A DNA stretch of 38,438 nucleotides from Candidatus Saccharimonadota bacterium (GTDB taxonomy: Bacteria; Patescibacteriota; Saccharimonadia; Saccharimonadales; 2-12-FULL-41-12), in NCBI GenBank assembly GCA_016219345.1, contig JACRNE010000017.1, positions 1 to 38,438 on the forward strand, written 5' to 3'. Under the pieces are notes generated by a model, which was given only the letters and a program-made list of their open reading frames with translations, made no database searches and was not told where the DNA came from. Both the position numbers and the translations under genes were made by a program. Positions 8,975 to 16,781 of the stretch are shown here, in pieces. Position 1 is the stretch's first letter; the number at the start of each line of letters is the position of its first letter.

Positions 8975-9835
8975 TTACTTGAGCTTAAGGCTTTTTATTA
9001 TTTCAATAGCCGTTATATAGGCTTCCTGAGTTTTGTACTCATTCACTGACAAAATGTTTGTAGCTAGATTTTCCGTTTGATCAGACGAACTAAAACCACC
9101 GGTTATAAGATAAGCGTCGATTTCTTTTGCAAAATTAGGTCCTAGAGTATCACCTTTTTTTAGATCAAAATTTCCCTGAACTACAAAGTAGGCAAAGTTA
9201 TCAGGAGTATCTAGTCCAAAATCTGTTAAAAAAGTCTCCGTGCGCTGACCCGTAGCCGGCTCAGAGTATGTAATTTTTTCAGACGGTGCCACTGCATAGC
9301 CCCTGCCTAGATACTTACCATCAGAATCAGTTGCACCCTTCTTTATATATATTTTGAAGAATCCATCTTTTTCCATGCCATTATTTTGCTTGTATTTAAA
9401 ATCCGGAGACTTAACTATGATCGCATCATTTACTTCGTTCACAGTCCAAGAGCTAGGATGCTTAAAGCTAATGCGTAAAAAATCACTTTTATACTCTTCT
9501 GTTAAGCTTGCGTCCCCAAGCCCTTGGCTGTTGTTTGATTGGGTTGTCTGCTCAGTAGTTTGCTCAGGTTGAGTCGAATTTGCTGTTTCGTTTTTTGATG
9601 GGACTAATTTCCAGACAGCAAAACCTATTGTTATAGCAAACAATATTAGCCCAAGAACAAACAGTATCTTCTTCGGAATTTTTTTTGGTTTCTTAGTTTT
9701 AAACTGGGGAGTCGCTTCATGATGATCTTCGCCAGGTAGATTCATTTGTTCATTATCGACATAATTCTCATCGTAGTTAATCTCTAAATCAACTTTTTGT
9801 TTATCACCTGTTTCTATAGATTCATCTTCTGGCAT
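8975..9835 (-). CDS. Hypothetical single-pass membrane-anchored extracytoplasmic protein
   Basis: Acidic N-terminus, basic stretch and TM (KKIPKKILFVLGLILFAITIGFAVWKLV), Thr/Gln-rich linker, soluble domain. Confidence 0.7.
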   Translation of the reverse strand: MPEDESIETGDKQKVDLEINYDENYVDNEQMNLPGEDHHEATPQFKTKKPKKIPKKILFVLGLILFAITIGFAVWKLVPSKNETANSTQPEQTTEQTTQSNNSQGLGDASLTEEYKSDFLRISFKHPSSWTVNEVNDAIIVKSPDFKYKQNNGMEKDGFFKIYIKKGATDSDGKYLGRGYAVAPSEKITYSEPATGQRTETFLTDFGLDTPDNFAYFVVQGNFDLKKGDTLGPNFAKEIDAYLITGGFSSSDQTENLATNILSVNEYKTQEAYITAIEIIKSLKLK

Positions 9836-9903
9836 AAATCCACCTCAATTATGTTAAGAGTATTATGCTCCTGCAAAGTCGCTTATGCAACCAAGCAGGG
9901 AAT

Positions 9904-12105
9904 TCAACCTATGATTTTAGCGAATTCTCTAATTTTGGCTTGATCCACCTGACCATCTGTTTCTATGCCGCTGGCTGTATCAAAACCTAGCGGCTTTTTG
10001 ATGATTTGCAAATTTTTTGCAATTTCTACCGTAATTCCTCCGGCTATAAGACTTGGCTCATTTTCAGAAATTTTTGAATGATCAAATGTTCTTCCACTGC
10101 CAGGTTGTTCATTATCCATAATTCCTAGAAATGCTTCTTTAGGCTTAATCTGCCCCAGCTTAATTGTTTTTATGATCGGCAGATCATACTCCTTTAGATC
10201 AGTTTCATCGCCTGAAAGCTGAACTGCCTTAACGCCGGTTTCCCTAGCAATTTTGTTTACTTCGTCTGGAGACTGGTTCTCAAAAACACCTACAGGAATT
10301 GGGTTTTTACATTGAGCTACAATTTTATTAGCAGTTTTAATGTCAACCTTTCGATTACTTCTGGGGACAAAATTTATACCAATCATGTCAACGCCCAATT
10401 TTTCGCATAATTTCGCATCTTCTCCGCTGCGAATACCGCAGAGTTTTAGAAGTGTCTTCCCTCTCAGCTCTTTTATTTTTAGGGACGGAAAAGGATGCTT
10501 CATCAAAACCGTGCCTACCAAAGCTCCGTCAGCACCCTTTGGAATATCTCGGAGATTTTCAATGCCACTTTCGGCAACAACAATAGTGTTTTTTGGTATT
10601 AAACTTTTTAATTGAGAGAAGATGTCCGGACTGATTGAAAAATCATGTAAATTCCGTGAGTTTATACCAACAATCTTGGGTTTTATAGGTAGAACTTTCT
10701 TGAGCTCTGATTTATTATGGACTTCCACCAGAACCTGCAAGCCAACTGACTGAGCATACTTATAAAGTCGGTTTAGATCTGCTTCATCCAAAACTGCCGC
10801 TATTAAAAGAATCATATCCGCCCCGGAATTTTTAGCAGCATCTATATGTTCTTTGCTGATAATAAAATCTTTGCAAAGGATGGGAATGCTTACAGCCTCT
10901 CTAATTTTTTCTATGTCATCAAAACTTCCGCCAAAATATTTTGGTTCTGTTAACACACTTATGGCTGCTGCACCGGCCGATTCATAAATTTTTGCTTGAG
11001 CAACTACATCTATATCGCTAACAATGTTTTGCTCACTTGGACTTTTCCTTTTAATTTCGGCTATCAGCCCACCTTTGTATTTTATTGGCTTGTGAGTTAG
11101 TGATTTTATTTTAGAAAAATCACGTTTTTTTGTCTGATCTATAATTTTTTTTAGAACACTGGGTTTTTTGTAGTCTTCTAAAGTCTCATATGCTTTTTGG
11201 GACTCTAAAACTTGCTTAGCCATCCTATAAGCATTTTTCAAATCGTCCGTTTTATCGACTAGATGAAGTGCTAGAGCGGTATTAACAAGTACTAAATCGG
11301 TTTTTCTTGATTTATCCTGGCCTTTCAATATTGAAAGAGCAATCTCGACATTCTGATCGGCCGATCCGCCAGATATTTCTGTAAAGCTTTTTATGGGTTT
11401 TACGCCAAAATCTTTCGGCTCTAAAATATATTCCTTGATCCGACCATCCTTGAGCTCAAACACATTTGTCGGTCCACTAAGAGTTACGTCGTCTAGCCCA
11501 TCACAGCCAGTTACAGCAATTACTCTGTCTTTACCTAGTTCCTTTGCTGCTTCGATTATTATCTTAGCGTTTTCAATATTCGATGTTCCGATAATCTGTT
11601 TTTTTGCATTTATTGGACTAAGTAGGGGCCCTAAAATATTAAAGAAAGTCGGCTTGCTTAGCTCTGCCCTGACTGGTGCAAAGTGACGCATTATTGGGTG
11701 GAAGCTTCTGGCATAAAGAAAGGCCAAGTCATTTTCCCTGAAACGTAGCTGAAGCTCCCCTGTAGATAAATTTGTCGGTACATCAAGCGCTGCCAGTAAA
11801 TCAAAGCTGCCAAAACGCCCGCTGGCGGCATTGTTTCCATGCTTAGCTACAGGCACACGCAAAGCAGCCAGGAGAAATGCGCTTATAGTGCTGGTATTTA
11901 TCCTGTCCAGTCCCGAACCGCCAGTGCCACAAATGTCTATAGCACCAGGTAGATTTGGCACTTCAGGCATTTGCCTATAAAGGTAGCGGACTGCTTCTGC
12001 TAATTCTTGTGGTGTGCCAAAAGGATTATTCTCGAGATATTTTTTTTGTTCTTCGAGAGATAATTTGCCTGAAATCGTAGCTTCTAAAAATTCTCTTATA
12101 GTCAT
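9904..12105 (-). CDS. trpDCF: Triple-fusion TrpD (anthranilate phosphoribosyltransferase) - TrpC (IGP synthase) - TrpF (PRA isomerase)
   Basis: TrpD: IDICGTGGSGLDRINTSTIS..KHGNNAASGRFGSFDLL. TrpC: LIAEIKRKSPSE..PILCKDFI..GINSRNL..VAESGI. TrpF: LLKLCGIRSGEDAKL..PGSGRTFDHSKI..LIAGGI. Confidence 0.95.
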   Translation of the reverse strand: MTIREFLEATISGKLSLEEQKKYLENNPFGTPQELAEAVRYLYRQMPEVPNLPGAIDICGTGGSGLDRINTSTISAFLLAALRVPVAKHGNNAASGRFGSFDLLAALDVPTNLSTGELQLRFRENDLAFLYARSFHPIMRHFAPVRAELSKPTFFNILGPLLSPINAKKQIIGTSNIENAKIIIEAAKELGKDRVIAVTGCDGLDDVTLSGPTNVFELKDGRIKEYILEPKDFGVKPIKSFTEISGGSADQNVEIALSILKGQDKSRKTDLVLVNTALALHLVDKTDDLKNAYRMAKQVLESQKAYETLEDYKKPSVLKKIIDQTKKRDFSKIKSLTHKPIKYKGGLIAEIKRKSPSEQNIVSDIDVVAQAKIYESAGAAAISVLTEPKYFGGSFDDIEKIREAVSIPILCKDFIISKEHIDAAKNSGADMILLIAAVLDEADLNRLYKYAQSVGLQVLVEVHNKSELKKVLPIKPKIVGINSRNLHDFSISPDIFSQLKSLIPKNTIVVAESGIENLRDIPKGADGALVGTVLMKHPFPSLKIKELRGKTLLKLCGIRSGEDAKLCEKLGVDMIGINFVPRSNRKVDIKTANKIVAQCKNPIPVGVFENQSPDEVNKIARETGVKAVQLSGDETDLKEYDLPIIKTIKLGQIKPKEAFLGIMDNEQPGSGRTFDHSKISENEPSLIAGGITVEIAKNLQIIKKPLGFDTASGIETDGQVDQAKIREFAKIIG

Positions 12106-12740
12106 TTGCTGGCCTCTATAATTTTCACAAAATTTTTTGCCAATTTATCTCCCAAGTCCGTGGCAAAACTTTCTGGGTGAAACTGAACACCGTGGATGGG
12201 ATACTTTTTATGTCTTATCCCCATAATCTCCCTACCGTTCTGCTGTACTGTTGCACTTAATGGATCTATCTCTGCTGTTATGACTAAATCGTCGCTTATA
12301 TCTTTTTTTGTATCTATCATTAAGCTGTGATATCGCATAACCTCTGTGCCGCTTGGCATGCCTTCAAACATACCTTCAGACTCTATGACTTCTAGCCTGG
12401 AGGTTTTGCCGTGCTGCGGAACCGCTGCTTGTTTGAGGTGAGCACCAAATGTAGTAGCTATGCCCTGAAAACCTAAACAAACGCCCAAAATAGGCAATCC
12501 GCTGGTTCCGAACTTTTTGATCACTAAAGTATTTTGTCCAAAATATTCTTCGTCCGTCGGATCACCTGGGCCGGGGCTAATTATCACCCCGTCGTATTCA
12601 CCTTTTTCTATTTTGCTGAGTGGTACTTCATCATTCCTGACAACATCCGCATCAACACCCGGAATTTCCGCAAACAAATGAATCAGGTTATAGGTAAAGC
12701 TATCATAGTTATCAATTATTAAAATTCTAATAGATTTCAT
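12102..12740 (-). CDS. trpG: Anthranilate synthase component II (glutamine amidotransferase)
   Basis: LIIDNYDSFTYNL, IISPGPGDP, GVCLGFQGIA, HGVQFHPES. Confidence 0.93.
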   Translation of the reverse strand: MKSIRILIIDNYDSFTYNLIHLFAEIPGVDADVVRNDEVPLSKIEKGEYDGVIISPGPGDPTDEEYFGQNTLVIKKFGTSGLPILGVCLGFQGIATTFGAHLKQAAVPQHGKTSRLEVIESEGMFEGMPSGTEVMRYHSLMIDTKKDISDDLVITAEIDPLSATVQQNGREIMGIRHKKYPIHGVQFHPESFATDLGDKLAKNFVKIIEASK

Positions 12741-14104
12741 GGCGTAACGTCCTTAATAGTCTGTTCTAGGCCAGCTAATTTTGCAATAACTTCTTTGTAT
12801 TCGCGTGGAGGCATAGAGTCATAGACTATGCCCGCGCAGGCTTGTGTGTAACACTTGTCACCCGAACAGAATAGACTTCGGATAGGCATCGCAAAAGCGC
12901 AGTCACCATTTAGGCTGAACCGACCGACCGCTCCGCCATATGGGCCCCTAGGTGTTTTCTCATTGCGGGCAATTATTTTCATTGTTTCCACTTTCGGTGC
13001 GCCGGTTAAAACACCACAAGGCATTATGCTAGCCAATAAATCGAAGCTGTCTTTATCATCTCTAAGCTCACCGGTTATGTCGCTTACAATGTGTTGTACA
13101 AATTTAAATTTCATCAGATGCATTAGGTCATTAATTTTTACTGTACCAGGCTTGCAGACCTTAGAGATATCATTTCTATGCATATCGACAAGCATGGCGT
13201 GCTCTGCAATTTCTTTAGGATCTTTTAGCAGTTTTCCTGACAGCAAGTCATCCTCTGCTTTGCTTGAGCCACGACCGATAGTACCTGCAGCTGGAGTTGT
13301 CAGGACTTTTCCAGATATTGAGCTAACCACCAGCTCCGGACTGGACCCAAAAACCTCACGGGCTCCGAATTTTACGTAAAACATATACGGACTTGGATTA
13401 ACGTCTCTGAGCTTTAGATAAGCTGCAAATTTATCACCCTTGATCTCGTAATCAGACCTTATACCTACCTCGGCCTGGAACGTATTGCCTTTTCTAATCT
13501 CAACAAGTGTATCTTCAACGATTTTTTCATACTCCTCACGCACAATATTGTGTCCAACTTTTTTAACATAATCGAGTTTTTTCGGTAGATTGACTTCGGC
13601 GAGTTTATTTATTAAATCTACTACGAGGCTGCTCCTGTCCTCGGCGTATGTGTAGTATTCCAATTCAGACGTTTTGCTATCGTAAATGAGGCCATCCATA
13701 TAAAGCCCGAGTTCGAAATTCGGAAAATCTTCGTGCTCTGGCAGATCCAGCGCTGGCTCAAAATAATTTGCAGACTCATAGGAGAAATATCCAACCAAGC
13801 CTCCTCTATAAGTACTAGACTTGGGAAGATTTGGTAAATACTTTTTAAGTTCTTGGTAAGGATTTTCTGTTTTTATAGCTGAAATTTTAAAATTCTTGCT
13901 AACAAATAATTTGTTTTTTTGTGAATAGAAAATGGCTTTCGGGTCAAACCCAAATGTATAGTAACGTTCTTGTTTTTTTGGGATAGATAACGATTCAAAT
14001 AAATAAGTGTTTGAAAAATTCTGACGGATTAAATAAAAAAGCTTTAGATAGTCGACACCATCTGGAAGCTTAATTTTAGTTAATTTTGGTTCTGGCTTAG
14101 TCAT
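12737..14104 (-). CDS. trpE: Anthranilate synthase component I
   Basis: LFES motif near the N-terminus, GSSPELVV, TTPAAGTIGRG, HAMLVDMHRNDI, GVLTGAPKVETMKII, GPYGGAVGRF. Confidence 0.93.
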   Translation of the reverse strand: MTKPEPKLTKIKLPDGVDYLKLFYLIRQNFSNTYLFESLSIPKKQERYYTFGFDPKAIFYSQKNKLFVSKNFKISAIKTENPYQELKKYLPNLPKSSTYRGGLVGYFSYESANYFEPALDLPEHEDFPNFELGLYMDGLIYDSKTSELEYYTYAEDRSSLVVDLINKLAEVNLPKKLDYVKKVGHNIVREEYEKIVEDTLVEIRKGNTFQAEVGIRSDYEIKGDKFAAYLKLRDVNPSPYMFYVKFGAREVFGSSPELVVSSISGKVLTTPAAGTIGRGSSKAEDDLLSGKLLKDPKEIAEHAMLVDMHRNDISKVCKPGTVKINDLMHLMKFKFVQHIVSDITGELRDDKDSFDLLASIMPCGVLTGAPKVETMKIIARNEKTPRGPYGGAVGRFSLNGDCAFAMPIRSLFCSGDKCYTQACAGIVYDSMPPREYKEVIAKLAGLEQTIKDVTP

Positions 14105-14366
14105 ACTTTAAAGCTTTTGATACACCGGGTTTACCGTACTTTAACTCCTTGCTTCCCCTGCTTACAGTAGCTAAGCTAACATCCAGTCTTCTCGCTATAT
14201 CTCTCTGACTTTCACCTGACTTAAGAGCTTTGAATATTTGTAATCTAATGGCTAGCTCTTCTCTTTCGGCGGGCGTTAGAATATTAGACAAGACATCAGA
14301 CATGGCTTTATCCGTTGATATTTCAGACAAAAACCTCAAAAGCTCCTGATCATACTTATTTTTCAT
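14097..14366 (-). CDS. trpR: Trp operon repressor homolog (TrpR); track start is 14378, likely start ATG at 14366
   Basis: LTPAEREELAIRLQIFKALKSGESQRDIARRLDVSLATVSRGSKELK resembles E. coli TrpR [44 protein letters not shown]. Coupled to trpE. Confidence 0.88.
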   Translation of the reverse strand: MKNKYDQELLRFLSEISTDKAMSDVLSNILTPAEREELAIRLQIFKALKSGESQRDIARRLDVSLATVSRGSKELKYGKPGVSKALKYD

Positions 14367-14376
14367 AACAATAAGC

Positions 14377-14405
14377 ATTATATATGTTTTAGCGTACTAT
14401 TACAA
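14377..14405 (-). promoter_or_regulatory. Candidate trp promoter: -35 TTGTAA (14405-14400), 17-nt spacer, -10 TATAAT (14382-14377)
   Basis: Read on the minus strand; a perfect -10 hexamer just upstream of trpR. Confidence 0.6.
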
Positions 14406-14412
14406 TAGAACG
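14393..14412. promoter_or_regulatory. TrpR-type operator CGTACTATTACAATAGAACG
   Basis: Near-perfect 20-bp palindrome (9-bp arms, one mismatch) overlapping the -35. By hand it matches the E. coli trp operator core CGAACTAGTTAACTAGTACG at 14/20 positions. Confidence 0.7.
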
Positions 14413-14430
14413 TATGAAAGGAGTTAGTGT

Positions 14431-16047
14431 TTAATGTGCAAAAAATCCACGAGATAATGAATCAGGCATAGTTACAAATGAGACCTTATATTTTTTAAGG
14501 GCTTCTATAACCTCGTTATCTCTTATTGAGCCTCTTGATGCGATGATCCCAGATATACCAGCCTTAGCTAAAAGTTCAGCTCCGTCGGGAAAAGGGAAAA
14601 AACTATCGCTGTAAGCGGATGCTCCCTTAAGTTCATGTCCAGCATTATTTGCTCTCATTATTGCTAATTCTGCTGATGTGACGCGATCCTGCTGGCCTAC
14701 GCCATTTGAAATAAGCATTCCATCTTTAACTATCGAAATGGTATTGCTGTTGCTGGTAGATCCTATGCCCCATGCCATTATCATGTCTCTCTTCTGTTGT
14801 TCGGTTGCCTTCTCTCCTGACCACTGTATCTCAGGATGATTAAAGTCATACACGAAAGTATAGTTATCTTGTTTTAAACGACCACCACGCACATGTCTTA
14901 CTCGCTGTGTTTTGTCTATAGAGTTTTCGCCAAGATCCCTTAGCACAGGATTTAAAAATACTCTGAGCTTACCATTCTTTCTCGAGACTATCTCAAGTGC
15001 TTCTTTATCAATTTCAGGAGCCATAACTATATCCAAGATGCGTTTACCTTTTTCCATCTTGTAGGTCATTATTGTTTCAGCAATTTCTGCTGTGATCGGA
15101 AAATTAACTATTATTGAACCACCGAAAATCGCTCTTTGGTCACCGTCTAGCATCTTCTTAATAGCTTTAACTGGATTATCATCTACGGCTGCACCGCACA
15201 AGTTGCCGTGCTTCGCCCCTAGTGCCAAAGGTGGAACTTTTTTAAAATTGCGCTCAAACCCAGCGGCCACGTGAGCGGCTGATTGAAGCATTCTGTCTAC
15301 ATCTGTGTAGTTGTTGTAACTAAGTGGCTTGCCTTGCACCAAATCAAATTTTCCAATTCCTAGCGGATCTTCTATGTGTCTTGATACGAACAGGCCGCCT
15401 CCCTGCTGCCAGGGGTTCTCGCCATAAGTCGTAGCTGCTATCCGCTCGCTGATCAAGCCAGTAACTTCGCCGTCTCCTAGGTAGTTAGCGGAATCTATCA
15501 TGTATTCGGCTACGTCGTATTCTGCAACGGCTGCGAGTTTCTTAAGATATTTATCTTTATCTGGCTGTCCAGCTTTAAGCCACTCTATAACCTTAGGACG
15601 CTGCGAGGCTCTTGATAATACAATCCTTCTGCCTTTGGCGGCGGCATGAAGTAAGGTTGGCCCACCGACATCAGTTTTTTCAATTACTGATTCTTCGGTA
15701 CTTTTCGGATCTCTAACCTCTGTGCTTAATGGATACATATCAACGCACACTAGATCTATTCTAGGTATGCCGAGATCTTCTAGTTCTTTAGAGTGTTTTT
15801 TGCTGTCATCGGCAAGAATACCAGCGTAAATTTCTCTAGATAGTGTGACTACCCTGTGACCGAGTATCTCGCCACCTTTACTTAGCTCGGTGATGTCAGT
15901 TACTTTAACGCCTGCTTTTTTGATAGTTGAAGCGGTCCCGCCAGATGCGTAAATTTTCCAGCCCATATCTGATAGATCACGAGCAAACTGCTCGATACCA
16001 GTTTTATCGAAAACAGAAATCAACGCAACGCCACCGTTATTAGTCAT
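14431..16047 (-). CDS. purH: Bifunctional AICAR transformylase / IMP cyclohydrolase
   Basis: ALISVFDKTGIEQFARDL.. IYASGGTASTIKKAG, HAAAKGRR, GENPWQ, AKHGNLCGAAV, SDSFFPFPDGAELLAKAG. Confidence 0.95.
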   Translation of the reverse strand: MTNNGGVALISVFDKTGIEQFARDLSDMGWKIYASGGTASTIKKAGVKVTDITELSKGGEILGHRVVTLSREIYAGILADDSKKHSKELEDLGIPRIDLVCVDMYPLSTEVRDPKSTEESVIEKTDVGGPTLLHAAAKGRRIVLSRASQRPKVIEWLKAGQPDKDKYLKKLAAVAEYDVAEYMIDSANYLGDGEVTGLISERIAATTYGENPWQQGGGLFVSRHIEDPLGIGKFDLVQGKPLSYNNYTDVDRMLQSAAHVAAGFERNFKKVPPLALGAKHGNLCGAAVDDNPVKAIKKMLDGDQRAIFGGSIIVNFPITAEIAETIMTYKMEKGKRILDIVMAPEIDKEALEIVSRKNGKLRVFLNPVLRDLGENSIDKTQRVRHVRGGRLKQDNYTFVYDFNHPEIQWSGEKATEQQKRDMIMAWGIGSTSNSNTISIVKDGMLISNGVGQQDRVTSAELAIMRANNAGHELKGASAYSDSFFPFPDGAELLAKAGISGIIASRGSIRDNEVIEALKKYKVSFVTMPDSLSRGFFAH

Positions 16048-16140
16048 TTTTTCTCCAAAAAATATAAATTGCCTCGAGTATTCTACACTGTTATTAACAA
16101 TTAATAAACTTTACTTTTATGATTTATACTTAGATGCATT

Positions 16141-16518
16141 GTGAATATACCCTCAGATGAATTTTTTGAAGATTTGGTAAATCAAGGAATTGAAAAGATA
16201 CCTAAGCTATTTCAAGAGCATCTAAACAATGTGGCGATTGTAATAGCAGATGAGCCTACGCCAGAGCAGCGCCGTAAACTTAAGTTACGTTGTAATCAAA
16301 CACTTTTTGGACTTTATGAAGGGATACCTCTGACTAAAAGAGGTGCTGGCTACAACATGGTATTGCCTGATAAAATTACAATTTTTAAGATGCCAATAGC
16401 TCTTGCCAGCCAAAACGAAGGAGATCTAAAAGAGAAAGTTAGAAATACGGTTTGGCATGAGATAGCTCATTATTACGGACTTAATCACGAACAAATCCAC
16501 AAACTCGAACAATCCTAG
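16141..16518 (+). CDS. Zincin-like metallopeptidase family protein (PF06262-like); GTG start
   Basis: HEIAHYYGLNHEQIHKLE zinc motif near the C-terminus; ~125 aa. Confidence 0.85.
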   Translation: MNIPSDEFFEDLVNQGIEKIPKLFQEHLNNVAIVIADEPTPEQRRKLKLRCNQTLFGLYEGIPLTKRGAGYNMVLPDKITIFKMPIALASQNEGDLKEKVRNTVWHEIAHYYGLNHEQIHKLEQS

Positions 16519-16675
16519 AACCGCAACATAAAAGAATGAACAAGTAATTCTTGTATGTTGCTCTTCTGCCATTTTGAATTTTTTATCTGCGATGCGCGCT
16601 CTATGTACTTCATGTACATTTCCCTTGCTCTTCTCGATAAGAAAATCCAAACTGCCTAGAAGTTCTAGGATTGTT
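16508..16675. ncRNA. Candidate structured RNA or inverted-repeat element, strand undetermined
   Basis: 14-bp perfect inverted repeat AACAATCCTAGAAC (16508-16521) / GTTCTAGGATTGTT (16662-16675). It encloses hairpin GCAACATA..TATGTTGC (16523-16561), inner ATGTAC/GTACAT (16603-16619) and longer imperfect pairing over 16563-16662. Confidence 0.5.
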
Positions 16676-16678
16676 TAA

Positions 16679-16759
16679 GCTCGGGTGGTTCTTTTGGAGG
16701 GATCCCGTGAACGAATATCGTGGAAGTTCATGGGAAACCAAAAGAATCAGGACCCGAGC
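16679..16759. repeat. Long imperfect hairpin of about 27 bp
   Basis: GCTCGGGT/ACCCGAGC (16679-16686, 16752-16759); TTCTTTTGG/CCAAAAGAA (16689-16697, 16738-16746); TCCCGTGAAC/GTTCATGGGA (16703-16712, 16726-16735; one G-U). Confidence 0.75.
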
Positions 16760-16781
16760 ACTACGCTGGCTTGTCGTTCAT

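Noticed and set aside
9836-9903. Possible terminator after trpDCF (CCTGC...GCAGG)
   Set aside because: Weak stem with a large loop and no T-tract; not supportable by eye.
16426-16650. 74-aa minus-strand ORF over the structured region
   Set aside because: Overlaps a real CDS end and the hairpins; no recognisable family. The inverted-repeat structure explains the region better.
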